Assembly (NCBI GenBank): GCA_015227615.1
Contig: JAALGZ010000027.1
Coordinates: 248,001 to 312,000, forward strand
Direction: 5' to 3'
Length of the DNA: 64,000 nt
Source: Labyrinthula sp. Ha
Lineage: Eukaryota > Sar > Bigyra > Labyrinthulida > Labyrinthulaceae
Shown here in pieces: positions 35,384-50,339 of this stretch (position 1 is its first letter; the number at the start of each line of letters is the position of its first letter). Position numbers and translations under genes: made by a program. Below the pieces are notes generated by a model. It was not told where the DNA came from. It worked only from the letters and a program-made list of their open reading frames with translations, and did not search any database.

Positions 35384-38300
35384 TGTGCCTGAAATCACTT
35401 ACTTTTATTTACTTTAGCAGGAGTTGAAGGCTGTACTCTGTATTTTCGCAAGAAGATTTACGGTTCGTTTTTCACTTACCTTTTTTAACGGATGTCGCCT
35501 GCACTGAATTTCATGGGCGGTGAAGAAAGCTCTATATATATCAAAGCAATCTACAAAACGTTAAGTAACCGGTACTTACCAATTTTAGGATACTGAGCAA
35601 AAAGCGGATCCTTATGCGTTTAGGCTGATTCTTACGTGTAAAAAACTTGCTATCAGATGTCTGTTGCAATATTGTCATAAGTAACGGAATGTTAGTTTTG
35701 AAAAACAACTATAAGTAACAATACAATAGTGAATTCCGAGTATATATTCACTGTTTCAGTTAATTATAAGTCCTAAGAATAGATAAACACGAAAAAGTAG
35801 AAATGGGTTTACCCGAAAAAACATACACCAATATACTTTTAGGTTTTGAGTTCAACCTCATGTTAAACTTTAACATTTTCCTTAGAAACCATTTATAAGA
35901 AAAAAAAATCATTGAAAGGAAGGAATAAAACAGCAAACCAGCTTGTACTGTGCGTGCGGTGGTGACTTGCCAGTTAGCGTTTGGGTGAATAGAAGTCTTT
36001 TTCAAATCTGGCCATCAACTAGGGTTCAAACCATATTAGATTAGTATTTTCTTAAATCAGGGTTTGATTTAATCTGTTATTGTTTCGTTGACAGTTATCA
36101 AAGCCCCGATTGACTCGCTTCCATAAAGTGCTGCCAAAAATAATACAAAAAATAAAATGATTTTCTGTAGAGCTCCACTTGCATTTAACCTTCCCAAGCT
36201 AGTGAGCCAATCCCATTATGTTTTCCTGACCCCAACTCTGTTCACACCCTAATCTCAAAGTTCTATGTAGCACTAAACGTCTGTAGGGGTAGCATATAAA
36301 TCTAAGAGTAAGACTGCTTTCTACAGAGCTCACTTAATATATGACATCTTTCTTTAGAATTGAAACCGAAATGGAAATTTATTCAATGAAGTGATGGTCT
36401 GAGGCAACAAGGTCTACTTGTTACCTTGAAGTACTAACACGAATCTGTATAACTTTGAACTACCTCCCTCAGTGTCCTTTGAGGTTATTTAATTTAAAGA
36501 AAGAACCTCTGCAGGTTGCTTCCAAAGAGACAGCTTTTCACAAGAAAATATTAGATGTAGTTCAGTTCAATTCAGGACGAAACAACATAATTACAGAAAG
36601 GCAACACTGCTTAGTTACCATGGTAAATCTAAGAATCTAAGATCGACTCTATGTTCTCTTCCGTTCTAGAGGAGACCTCAGCCATCATCGAAATTGTCCT
36701 TATTCCCCAGCTTTCTTTTATTTCAGGCAGGAAAACCAATGTATTGAGCTCTAAAAAGATTGTGTTAAGAATCAAGATGAAAACAGAAACAACATTGTGA
36801 ACGAAAAATATATAAGAGTGCAAAATCTAGAGTTTTGATTTAACTAAATAACATACTGAACCAGTGTGCTTGCAAACAACCTAACACCGGAAAAGAGGTA
36901 AATTGAGCTACAACTGACTATGGAAAGGGTTTAATAATGCATTCGTTTCAAAATATAAGGTTTTTGATTAATATGTTCTTCCAATAGGCAGTGTGTATTA
37001 GTATCAGGATTTATTGAAGCAAGATATTAAATTAGAAAAAGGTAGAGTGAATATGTCTTTTTTTTTGTATAACAACTTCGCATAACAGAGTACGATCTAC
37101 AAAAAAAATCAATCGGAACGAGTAGGTATGCAGCTTATATATCCCTATCAAGTCCAAGAGGCTGAAAAGAATTATTAATAATCAGTTGAGTTTTATTCTA
37201 ATTTTGATTATCAATAAGAAATATGTGATTTTGAATAGCATCAAATGATATGGATTAAGATTTGATTATCTATTTAATATCAACATAGAAACGGTCCACA
37301 TGAGCTATAGGTTAAACTGCCAATCAAAGATTTCAAGGTTTCAATGAATAGGAACGGTAACAGAATTGCAATACTGGCAAATATATTTCTGAGTAGGATA
37401 CAGTTTTTCACTTGGTCCTTACCTCGATATTCTCCATGCAATGTAAGCACAGAATAAACATATTCTAATTTTTTTCTGCGCCATGAGGCATACTTCATAA
37501 TTAATGACCAGTACTGGTTAGTAAAGCAATACTTACTGGGGAAGTATTAGAATCAATTTGGACGAAAAATATAGATAGGCGTATATTTGTAGATTATTAA
37601 AGAAGTTGACTCTATCCATACCAGTAGCACATTACCCTTTCTTACGAGCTCTTTCATTGATTGATTTACTTGAACTTTCCACCGGATAGTCGCTTGTGTT
37701 TATACTTACATAGCCTTTAATATGCTTTTGCATCGGAACGGGTATATATCTTTGTGAATGAGGAATTAAAAGTCCCTCTCGTTTGGTTACGTTAAATTGA
37801 TGCCTTGGCTCACTGATATGATGAAATACTCCAAATCTACAGAAAAACTACATTATTTCCTGAGGACAATCTAAAGTGTAAGTCTTAACAGTATACTCAA
37901 ATGAAATATCCCTTAGAGTCTAATTATTTCTGTATAGACACTCTGTAGTTTGATGAGAATAAAAAAAAGGCTCAGTAGGGAAGGTATTCATATCTTAATG
38001 AAGTAAGAAAAGTTTTTAAAGCTCTAGCACATATTCAAATGTTCCAAACTAACCTTGAAAACAAAATGTAAATCCCTTCAACAAGAAAATAAGTGAGTTT
38101 TTCAACTAAAATCAAGTATATATTTATAATAGTATGGCGATGTATACGGCTTTTAATAATTCTAATCAACCTTAAGCCTTGGCAACAGATTAAAAGTAAT
38201 TTTCCGCAAATAAATAAGAAAATGTAACTTGGAAACTTTAAGGGTATAAACAACATTTGAAAGAGAACGACAGTAGCAATTATGAGAGCATGAATGACTA

Positions 38301-38699
38301 AGGTGCAATTTAGCAGTAAATCATGTTTAGTGCCCTACTTCGATATTTTTTCTAGGCTTAACATAGTAGCTTAAAGCTTCTACCGATGTTTATCTGGATT
38401 AAATAGATTATTATTTTAGTTCATCTCTTTGTTTCCTTATTCGTCTTGTCTCAGCAAAATACATTCTGCAACCCGATTTATAGCTCTTATTCTCGGTACC
38501 TAGAGACAACCATAGTTGATTAACTGCTGGGAAGCTTATTTGAAAGGAATAATGAGGTCAAACTTCACTTATACATATATTGATACAAATAATATTGATA
38601 CAAAGTTTTATGGGAAATAGTTTTCTAAGGAATTCTCGGTTTAATCATTTGAAATTGACTTTGTTACTACAAAATATGTATATTCTGTGCGTGAATTCA
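35384..38699. other. No gene recognised; upstream region of myosin 1
   Basis: The first few hundred bases must contain the promoter and leader of myosin 1; no core element can be assigned. A GTAAAT ... TTTCAG stretch of 24 nt just before the start codon could be a leader intron but is unproven. The rest holds only short orphan frames. Confidence 0.5.
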
Positions 38700-41000
38700 A
38701 GCATAGATTAGATATCTCGGAAATTCTTTAGGCGAAAAGGAAATAGGAACGCACCGCCATTGAACTTGAGCTCTCTGGAACCTTCGTCAACAAAACATCT
38801 TCATTTTCTCAATAACCTACTAAGCACCTTGCCGCATTTACAAATAATTCTGAGCTCATGAGACAATTTGACGCTGAGTTTTCAAAGCACCTAAGATCTA
38901 AGTGTAAATGCGGAAAAGGCTGCCTTGAAACACCCAAAGTAGTTCCTGGGATACAGAAAATTTATCTCAGAACAAGCCATAAGATTGTAAGAGACAAAGA
39001 GATAAGTCTGTAATTACAGTGTAGATATTGAAATGAAAGTATCGCTGTTTGAACACCGCAACGTCGAAAGAGAAAAAGCTATTACCAAGGAAATTAGAGA
39101 CATGGCAAACCAAGATCACAATTCTTGGATAGATAGCGTTGTGTCTGAAATACAACAAGAGTTCCTAAAAAATAATACTAGCAAAACATACATACTTATT
39201 AAGCTACTAAAACCAGTATATAAAAAGGCTGCCCGAACAAGACAAAATGAAGCTGGAGCGATCATTAACGTGTACCAATAACTTGATAGCCTAAGAGAAT
39301 ATTTGGAGACACAGCAACAACATTCCATGTCATCTACTGAAATAACTGAAAACGAAATAGAACATTACCGTCAACCAATTCCTGAACCGGATCTCAGAAA
39401 CGGTATTAATTTGCACCCACCTTCACTTGAAGAAGTCAAGCTCCCTATTAGATTCCTAAAAATAATAGAGAACCTGGAGAGGGTGAACAAAGCAACAAAA
39501 TAGTGAAAGCTTCTAAACGAAGTTCATACATTGCAACTCAAACTATCTAAAACACCTTTATAGCAAGCAAAATGCCTCAAAGAGTCGAAACGAAACATTT
39601 TTCTGTTAAAATAATTTGTATCCACAAACAAAAAGGGTCGATCAATGATCCTGGCTCATATCGTCAACATTGCCTTACTTGACACTATCTCAAAGCTTCT
39701 CGCGAAAATGTTTAACGTTACTTTGAAGTTAGTTATCCGTGCATCTCATATATACCAGGCTGATCTTAGAGAATGTGGGAATTGTTAATCAAATTCAAGT
39801 GCTGCAGAGGTACGGTGCCTAGAGTTCAAAATAAAGATATCAAACTTAAGCTACTGTTTATTTATTTTAGAAAACTCTTCAACAGCATAGAATATGACTT
39901 TATCCAGTTTTAACTATGTGAATATTGCATTCCTAGAAGGGTAAGAAATATAAAAACCTTACAATCTGGTAACCGTCAAATCAGTTGGGTAAACGAAATT
40001 TGTAAGCCTGTTAACCTCTAATGTGGTATTTTGAAAGGCGGTTCTATATCTCCTAGTATATTTATCCTCTTTTCAAACTTTATCGTATAACGTATCCAAT
40101 ATACCGTACCCTACAACGTGTAGCCCGGCAACCGAAAAACTTGGTTACCATGTATTTGCCGATGATATTGTTTCTAAAAGTTAAGAAGACGAATACATAA
40201 TCGATATTGCTTCTCAAAAAAAGGAGATAAGAAACATCTCATGACTTTAGATATATGTATATATACATATCAGCAAAACAAATATACTCCTCGCTGACGC
40301 CGGGTTCACAGTTGCCAAAAAATACCAAATGAGTACACAAAGAAAATTCTGGGACAAACATTCTGCAAAAAATGTAACGAATACAATGGTAGTGAATGGT
40401 CACTCAAATACCACCAACATTGAAGGTTCTACGACGGTTGTCCGAAAAGAATTCGGTTGGAACTCTGCCTGTGAAACATGCAATAACGATAACCCAAGCA
40501 AAGTTGCAGTCCCAAAAAAACACAATTAAGGCAAGTGGGAAGTATATCTAATCTGTGAAAAGCTATTTTATTTTGATGCTACGTTTAGCAGCACTGATAT
40601 AGACCATCTAACTCTGGAACATAAAATCGATGTTTGCCACGAAAGACACAAGAAATGTAGAGATTCTCTTTCATCTGTTTCAATATATAAAATTAAAGGT
40701 TTAATCTCATAATAGCTATTGTTTTTGCGCCATCATTTTATAACCTTAAAAACTTGAACTTAAATAAAGGCCTTATTGCCAAATTGGGCTCACTCTCCAG
40801 AAGCAATAAAATAGTGCTTGACAACATCCAAGTTAATGCTTTTAGGATTGAACCAGAAAAATTCAGTGCTTTGAAAATTACCAAGCTGTGGAAGAGTAAA
40901 TATAATGACGTAACAGAGAATATATTGAACGAAGAAGTAAAGTAACTAAGAGAACATAACCAACGAAACCCAACTCCTCAAAAAAAACAAAAACTATAAC
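38700..41000 (+). mobile_element. Second non-LTR retrotransposon relic (RT region)
   Basis: The plus strand reads the RT linker (HNSWIDSVVSEIQQEFLKNN from about 39118), which aligns with the linker of the relic at 7-10 kb. Motif A is altered: FRKLFNSIEYDF, LFNS at 39875-39886 (Asp to Asn). A GGSISPSIFILFSNF segment near 40045 fits motif B, and motif C is intact (FADD, 40155-40166). Downstream, Cys/His-containing stretches (CEKLFYF ... LEHKIDVCHERH, about 40555-40650) resemble a zinc finger after the RT. Stops and shifts throughout show it is dead. Both ends are estimates and no endonuclease was recognised upstream. Confidence 0.75.
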
Positions 41001-44000
41001 ATATGAAGAAGCACTGGATATGCTAGAATTCGGAGATACACCAATACCAGCGGAGCAAAATAACCTTCAAATACTCCGTCAACAGAAGAAAAAACGACTT
41101 TAACCCGGATATTCCAAAACCTTGAACAATCTGGCGACGGTCCACCATCCTCCCTGAACTAACCGTAGAGCTCTAAAGAGACTTACTTTCCTATCCGAGA
41201 AAACCTCCAAACAACAACAAGAAGGATTCATCTTGCAGCAATACATCTGATGGTTGATAGTAGGGGCAGAAACTTGAATCCCCCGAAATATATCCAAACT
41301 CCTGAGTATAGTTCACGAGCTACATAGATTGCAACAGTGACTATCAAATCCTGGGAAATATGAAACTTTGGGAACCCTAAAACAACATCCTCAAGAAAAT
41401 CAACTGAAACCTAAATAATGCCTAAGGAAATATATTCGAAGCTTTGCGAGACAGTCTTAAAATACCTACCGAACAACCCCTATAAATTTTGCTTCCAGCA
41501 ATCTGAATTCTGTCTTTCAAAACTACATCGAAACAAGGCAATGCAGAGCTGGAGATAAGCGAAGAAAAAAATATTCTTGAAAACTAGTTGAAGTAACAAT
41601 AATAGGCAGTGGTAAGAAGATAAACAATAGCAAAGTCCAACTAGCATCCAAGATCAACCATTCGTCCACTAATTCAAGTTCATCTTCTTCCCCAATATCC
41701 CCACGATCAGCACAGATAACACTTATCCCTAGAAAAAACAGCTTCCAATATCAAAAGCGGCATCAAGATATCACAGTAGTCCGAGCTATTACCTCTTAAC
41801 AATATCAACGATACTTCTTGGACCTCTGTATTTTCTTTGATGCGATCCTTGATCCTGGCGATTTGGATTCATTCTGGCGCGATATTTTGATTTGGATTAT
41901 AATTTCAATTAGATTCAAATAATTATTCATTATGGAAAAGTTTTAATTCAATATTAAAAAATACAACAAACTCATCTATTGGACCAACCAGATCACTAGA
42001 ATCTGTCAATAAACCAATTATATTTTAGGACAATGTTACAAAGAATACAAGCTAGCGCCACGATATTCAGAGAGACCAAGAACCAAAAAGCAACAGGATT
42101 CAAACTCCACAGAATAAGGGCCCAGAAAATGATTTCCACAAACGGAGTAACATCTAAGAGCCTGTACGGGCATACAGGGTAGCAGTCGGTCCCAATTAAC
42201 TCTTAAGTACTATTACTACTAATAACATTTTAGAAAACAATATTGAAGATAGTTATAGTCTACATCCAAAGTAAACAAAAACCGCTCATTTAAAACTTTT
42301 ATTAGAGAAAATCAATCGTAAGTTGGTTTCATTTTTGTGCTGTAAAGATTTCCTATTACAAAGGATTAAATAAAGCTTAATTAGGGCCATAATGAAAATT
42401 ATGTTCTGTAAAATCAAGATAAATGATATTAAAATAACTTTCTTACCAATATTTAATCTATCTAAAATCCTGAGATATCTACAGAGAAGCTATCGGAACC
42501 ATATCTAGTATCAAAAATACATACGGGAGAATAAAGCCATTTTTCACTTTATTCAAGGTGAGAAGGAATGTATGACAAAGAATACTCATGTAGATTGTCA
42601 CTAAAAATGGGAAATCGAGACTTTTAAGTTAACTTTTTACCAACTTACAAAAATTAAATTATTAAAAAAAGGAGAAACAAGCTAGAAGTCGATGGGTATT
42701 CTACATATATTGTAATGTGTGAGCAACTCCCCCCTAAAAAACTAAGTCAAAATTTATGCTGACATTGATGTGCCTTATACATTGTATCAACATTTAATAT
42801 ACAAAGTTGCATGTTTCGTCATACTTTTTGAGTTTTCTGAGGTCGGCTTTGAATTTAAACAGTGCTGCTCAAATGATATATGACCTGTATTGGAATGGAT
42901 ATATGTTCTCTATTGAAATATATTCTATCCTTAAACTCTGGCAACCATTTCTAAGCCTGTATAGTATCATTCTATTCTTTGAAAAATGGTGCCATTTATA
43001 CTATTTTTAAGCTTAATAAATTCTTTGTCGCTAAATTTTAATTATCATGGAGTGGTTTTATCCGTAGAACTAAAAAATTGTATAAGAGGTGAGAATATGT
43101 AGTACCACCTGACGTACATGTTTAGTAACAATATCACACATGGTATAATGAATCCTCTACTGCAATCATTTCTCTGAAATTTCCCTAGAACTTCGAGAAT
43201 CTTTTTAAGAACTAATACATTGAGCGATTTAGGATTTCTGTATTTTCTTGATGATTTCAATCATTTTACTTTCTGATATTGAAGATGATATTGTTACCAC
43301 CTTGTAATTATATATAAAAATTAGGCGTATCTAGTAAAATAGCAGGATATTATTATAATATGCATAAATTTATAACATTTGACCAATTTATGAAAAATTA
43401 AATAAATCCCGACTTCCTTAGTAAACCCTGAATTATTTTCAGCACTTGTGGTATCTTATCCCCTTCAGCTTAAAATTCATTCTAGAAATGATAAAAATAT
43501 GGCTTTAATGGACTTAAATTTATACTTTCTATAATATTAAATGTTCTTAAACCTTTTCAACTTTTTTATCCTGGCGTGTATTCTCTAAACTACTAATAAC
43601 TTAGGGAAAATCATACCACCTGCGATGCACAATACAATACTAGAATAATTCTCGTTGAACACCTAGGAAATATAATGGTTAAGAATAAATTTCTAGCGCT
43701 ATTATTCCATACAAAACGATCGTTGTTCTTAGCTTTCAACTAGAAATTTGGTATAATTTGGTAAAATATGAAGAGAAAATTGAGCAGTAAGATATTAAAA
43801 AAATGCCCTCCATTAATAATAGCTCAAAATCAATAACGATTTTATTCTTTTGCTTTAACTAAGACCACTAAATTTCTTCCTATGTGTTTATCAGCGTAGA
43901 CAAATTGTTATGTATTTATAGTATATTAATTCTAGGAACTATTTATGTAAATGTTGATTTTAAACTACATGACATATTTAACTCACAAAACATAATTCTT

Positions 44001-45824
44001 TAGGCTCCACTTGAGCATAGTTATTTGGAAATGGATTCTTATTCAAACTAGCATTATTAAAAACAATTTTTAAAGTTTATATTAAACTGGTTCAATGCTA
44101 TTTATTTTCGTGGTTGAAAATAAATGACATGATTAAAGACGACATATATATGAACGTAAACAATTTTACCTATCTCACATACAGAAGAACTAAGAAACAT
44201 CTATTCAGGGAAAACTCTAGTAATATTTAGTGAGAAATGTAGAGATTGTCACAATAACCGATTGTTTAGTGATATATATATTTCAGTTGATTTTATGATG
44301 AGTATTAACTACCACTATAATATTCATAGTAGGCTAACTTTATGAACCATTCATGAGAGCAAACGGTATATATTCACTTATATAATTAAAAAAAACTGCA
44401 CTCGGCACTTAAGGAAGTAGAATAACAAATTAGACGCACCTCTCAAAAGTTATGACCTTTTTTCATGTATCAAAATTACTCTATATCATCCACAGTGTCC
44501 TTTGTAACAGAGTTATGAACGAGTTATATTAAATAATATCACGGAACATACAACTGGTTTTCTTAATGGTTATACTGGATTGCAAATTCCAAATTTGACA
44601 AACTGGAAGTGTGAAATTTATATTTACATATAATGCCTATTGGAAACCCAGAGTTAGTATCACATAAATGCAAAACTTGTTTTCTACGGACGCCTGGGTC
44701 CTATGTAGTGCGTTTCTTAGAAGAATATTTCTTCCATTATTAAGTTAGATTATTTTAGTTTGCAACATAGCCTTGATTTAGATGTTTGCTTATAAACTGA
44801 CATTTTTTTAGTTATTTTCTTGAAAAATTTTCAAGACATAATATTGTTAAAATCTAACTATAATTTGAACTCTTAGCTTTATAGAAATACTCAGAGAATT
44901 GAGGTTCTAGTAAGAAAGCAGTTTTCATTTCATTATTTATACCTGGCAGATGATATACCCATTGGTTTGAAAGCATACAAATTCTTGTAAAATTATAGAT
45001 TTATAGAGATGTAGAACTATTACCGTGTTATATGCATAAAAATCCTAACATCCATCTCATCAGTTTTCATAAACATGTCTCATTGCAATATTTTAATGGT
45101 GTTCTAAGCAATTCAACTGCTAAACTGTAAATTAAGTCATAAAAGAGTTTCGCTTAAAGATATTGTGTATTGCTTCTCCTATATTGATAGGAGCATAACA
45201 AAAGATAAACGCACATTTCATATTCTATTATATTACTGTAATGCGATACTAAACAATTAATTGGGTAGATTTATGGTTTAACTCGTAACCAAGTTAAAAA
45301 TTCTATGAATGATATAAATAATAACTAACTTTCTCTGAAACTAATTGAAAAAAGCAAAATACATGGATAAGGAATCAAGGACAAAAAATAATGAGCGGTT
45401 TTAGATTAACCCTTGAGCAATTGCGACAGAAACCTATTTCAATAGAAATTCTGTAATGATCTAATGCACGTTTAATGAAAATAGTTTGGGGTCTCGCCTT
45501 TGTACTTATTGATTAAATTGACATTGACAGCAATATGCGGTATCTAAATTATTATTTCTGCTTTCACTAGAAATTGATAATGGCATAATACTGGCTGTTT
45601 TAAAGATTTAACTACATTGTAAACAATTGGAATAGTTATTATGTATACAACATTATTACCCCAGATTCCATAGTGTAACCCATCAAACTCTCTAAATATA
45701 AGCACCAGAAAACCTCTATCACATCATCTTATTTTGAATCTGTGGAAATAAACCACACCAAGAATATTATACAGAGCAGCAACCCAGGTGTTGAACATGA
45801 GAAAAGCTTCGAAAACTTTCTTAA

Positions 45825-46154
45825 ATGAAAATTTCCATACTTTTAAAATTATTGCAATGTATATCTGTTGCACTAACGCAAAATTATGTAACATTTAGAA
45901 CCGATAATTTTATTCTACAGATCAAAGTCATATACAATGCTTATGTGAGAGTAGACAAACTAACGGTATTAAGCACAGATTTTCCAGTTGCTTATATTGA
46001 CATTAAAAAATTGAACTCTATTAATGTCTACTTATACTTTTCGGAATTAATATTTGGATCTTTGACATATCAACTCGTTCAAAGCATCATAAACCCCAAG
46101 CTATTTAACTATACAGAAATAATACAAAGCTTATACGCCAGTTATAATCTTTAG
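45825..46154 (+). CDS. Orphan ORF, 109 residues, doubtful
   Basis: ATG at 45825 opens a 109-residue frame with a hydrophobic N-terminus (MKISILLKLLQCISVALTQ) that could act as a signal peptide. The rest is aromatic- and Ile-rich. No domain is recognised and no neighbour supports it; in DNA this AT-rich a frame of this length may arise by chance. Confidence 0.2.
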   Translation: MKISILLKLLQCISVALTQNYVTFRTDNFILQIKVIYNAYVRVDKLTVLSTDFPVAYIDIKKLNSINVYLYFSELIFGSLTYQLVQSIINPKLFNYTEIIQSLYASYNL

Positions 46155-49100
46155 GCTTATTTATTAAAATAAGCAATTTTTGATAAAATATCCAATCATA
46201 GGATATGTTATTTCTAAGGATGTTATTAAACAATGAATATTGAGTTAGAAAATACTGTTTCTATGAGATTTTTATTATTTTTGATCTTTAAATGTAACTA
46301 TAGATATATGAATAAAAGGTCATTGGTATACCTTTTGTGTAATTAGCGTTTAATATAATCAAGTCCAAGATACAAATTTCCACGCTGCTATGTAAATTTT
46401 AAGCGGAGATAATTAATGACCAGATATGGATGACAGATAAAATATACTTAAAAGTTAAGGCGTGATAACAAAAATGAGGGGATTCTGTCAGATATACCTC
46501 TACTAAAACAATATTGGGATCGGGTACTGATACAACAGCTTTTGACTTATCATTGCATAATTGACTGAAAAAAGGAAAACCGACTCAAGAGTCGCTTTGA
46601 TACAGAATTAAAGCTACGCAGAATAAACATGCGAAGAAATATATGAAGAAATATTTTCGTTCAGCACAAAAAAAAGATCCAAAAAATTAAAATGCAGCTA
46701 TCGGAAAGTCTAACTAAAAACAAATTTATACAGAGGGATCTATTAAGCAGCACATGATGTTGAATTTAGAGAATTTAGAGTGTGCAAGAGACACTTTAAC
46801 AGACGCACGATCAAATGATAACAAATCACCAGCTATATGCTAAGCACGAAAAAAACGGAATATCATTCTTAATTCCATTAAAAATCGTCTATGGTGAATT
46901 TGAATTAACCTTATACCAGAGAATTAATTTAACTTATCGTTACCAGAATCACGACCATTAAGAATGAGATAGGAGCAGATTCAAGTCAAAAATATTGTTA
47001 CGTAACTCATAGAAACGAGGAAAGATTATATCAATTGATTAAGCAAGAATATTCACCTGCTTATTCCACAATGTAGTTTCCAAAAAACTTTCCCCGGGGG
47101 TTTATTTAACAAAAACTCAGTCAACTTTGAATTATTGAAGCCAATAACACATGAAAAGTTACAGACAATGCAAATATGAACCAATAAATAGAGTATAGCA
47201 TTAAATATTTAATTTGAGGTATAATCTTATAACTATACCTAAATTTAATTACTTTCTGCTAATTGAATTTGATTCAAACTGTGTGTTTCAAAACATATTC
47301 TTGTATATATAACTGAAGCACACGCCATGAGGCAAAACTGGTAATACATATGAGTACAATATGTGGTATAACTTGACAGTAAACATGGAAATAATCCTAT
47401 TAGGATTTCTCCGCCTTTTTATCTATTTTTTATGAGTCTTAGGCAAATGAACTATAGTTTTTGGGTTCTATATGAGATAATGGCTAAGAGTTCTGTGATT
47501 GTGATGTTAAATCGGGTCCTCGGGTTGTCTGCACTGACACCATATACCTGGCAAACTCGTACAATCTGTCCCAGGTCTGCAAAGTACTATTTATCTGTAT
47601 TAGGCTCATTCAAAAGATATCAATATAGACAACACTGGACCGGAGCCAATGTCTTGACAATTAGTATAGCAAATTGTACCTTTACACCTCCCCAACCTAT
47701 ACTTAAGCAGTTTTAGTATTCTGAGGACTAGTTTTAAAACCATAATGATATATTTCTAAGGTATTCTAGAAGAGCAAGATAGTAAATCCGTCGGAATGTT
47801 GAATTGATCAATCTTAGCTTCTCACATGAGACAGTTCTGCTCTGATAATGACTACGACCAATGTTTAAAACTAATGGTAAGTTGAGAGTTAACAAAAAAA
47901 AGACTTTGTATAAAACTGTCTATCACCTCAGCAGATTCTTAGAATATTTCTTCCAACGGAAGAAACGAAATGGTTTGCTAAGAATAATTGCAAAGTATTG
48001 GACAAGATTTAAGAGATGGTAGCCAGATTAAGCTGAATATCAACTTTCTCTCTCTTTATATATTCCATTTCAAGAATAGGGTGTATGAATTAAAATGTAC
48101 GAAATATCTTTACAATAGGGCCACTTGTATAAGAGAGGGACTACATATGTGAATATACGGAGTTTTTCTGCCAATAAGATATTTTGATGAATATATCTGC
48201 TTACTGTCTTTAATTGAAACCCGGCAAACTTGACAAAGAAAAACTTAGAATTAGCTCAAAAATCATAAGCACCATTTGTAATAAACCAGTACAAAGAACG
48301 TAAATATTTCATTTTGAAAATTATGGCAGTAAGTGGTGGAATTTCACAATCACACAAGAACACAATGAACTGTCGGTTATTGAGTGTGGATATTCTCCTA
48401 TACCTTCGAGGAAATTGTCCGTGAATAATAGTAAACCTAAGTAATGAAAAAAGTTAGTTCAAGGGTATTCAATTGGAGTCGGTATCACAGGAGGTACCTA
48501 CTTAACTTACCCATAAGTAAAGAATATGACGAACTAAAACTCATACAACAACATGTCTAAGAACTTAAAGAAGAGATGACGATTAGTCTGAATGAGGGTA
48601 AAATATTTCTTAAAAATTCTCTAAATTTGAATTCATATCAACCTTTCTAGCAAATCAAATCTCTCTGTGCAAGTGGTTGATACTGAGTTTTGAAGCGAAA
48701 AGATCCCGGATGTTCCGCTAGTTAAAGAAAAAATACAGTAATGATTTGTTGTAAATTTATTACTTAGGATAAGTATTCCCCAATAACTAGTATAAGAAAC
48801 AAAACAAGTCAAGTCGGCGAAAATGATACATGATTAGAGCTGTACTGAATATATATATAGTTAGAACACTTGTAACAGATAAATAGATTGTAACGTACCA
48901 GAAAGAACATACGAACAGGGAGTTAGAAATATAGAATAGGGTAGCGAGATAAATAGAAAGCAAACACAACCTTGAATACTCGCCAAAATAAGGAATAAGT
49001 GAAAAAATAGATAAGAAAAGAATTCAAGTTTAATATACAAAACTTGCTTCCTAAATACTTTCTCATTCTAAAAATAGAAGCACCTTGTGAGGTAAATGAC

Positions 49101-50339
49101 AGGAAAGTTAAGAGTTTCTGAAAGACCAAATTAGGAACCAGAGAATACATCAGTTGGACATTTAACCTCAAACAATAGGTAAGAAGTAAATATTCATACG
49201 TCTCTAAATATCAAAGACAATCATAACAACCAACAACTGGGTCTTTTCTGAGATTAAATAAGGAATAAAAGACAAGAAGCGGAAAACTTGAATCATGTAG
49301 AAAACTCAACAAAAAGGTGCTTCAAAGTTTAATATAATTCATACTACACCTCAAACAGTTTCAAATAAAATATGAGGTGCTGGCCATGCACATGGAGCCC
49401 CTTCTACATCACCTGGATGAGTTCTGAACTCTTGTCCCGATTTTTCGGGATGACATTTCGGATCATATGAACATAGTGGCAGGTTTTACTATGGCCAACC
49501 AGTGAGCTTCCAGAATCCTGTTAATAAAACTTTCCAAAACCCAAATATATGGAGAGTAGACTACTCTGTGCTAAGGTCATAGGGTTCGCTAGAAACTAGG
49601 CATTTTTTTCAATTTTAAAGTTGAGTTCTATCTATATAGATATTACAATTTAGATAAGACAAGAAAATACAAGTTTCAACTACTCCAAGGCTCTGGTTAC
49701 ATAAAAAAAATATGAATCCATGGGGAAATGAAATAACTATACGTTTGCTGCTAAGAGTCCAGTCAAGTTTCTAGTAGAATTTTTGCAAGTGTAGGGTTTA
49801 TGTGAAAATCTCCGAAGCAAACCCAGATGGAACCCATGAAAACTCATCAAAATGGACGTATGGTTTCCTATAAGAACCTTCTGCCTTTGTCATCTCTCAA
49901 AGAAGATGAATCAAATATTTCAATTGACTAAATATAGCTTATATGTCTTTAATTATTACGTTTACTGTAAATGCTGTGACTTGAAATCGTAACAATATCT
50001 TGAAATTTGGTTCGCAAAACAATTCTCTTTAAAGGTAAGTTTTAAGATGCTGAAAAAAAATCTCAATTCCTTGTTTATGTAGAAATGTGTGGAGTACATA
50101 CTCGGCATAATACAATGCTACTCCTATTATCCGAGTTAACGTAATCACATTGAACACCTTGAAAGGGATGAAATATAAAAAGCTGAAGAGCTGGACGAAT
50201 ACTTCACTGCAAGTTCGCTTGGGATATGGTCTTAATAGAGAATGTATTAGCTCTTGAGCATGTAACTTTTCCACACTTGTGTGCTCTAGTGTTGTAGGGT
50301 TCTCATAAATATCTACAGAGTTAGAATTTAACGGGCACT

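Noticed and set aside
35384-35425. Leader intron of 24 nt before myosin 1 (GTAAAT...TTTCAG)
   Set aside because: It is shorter than the other introns, ends CAG instead of TAG, and no reading frame tests it. Kept only as a remark.
47432-47716. 94-residue plus-strand ORF in the desert
   Set aside because: No motif, no neighbours, and ordinary for chance frames; not enough to call a gene.
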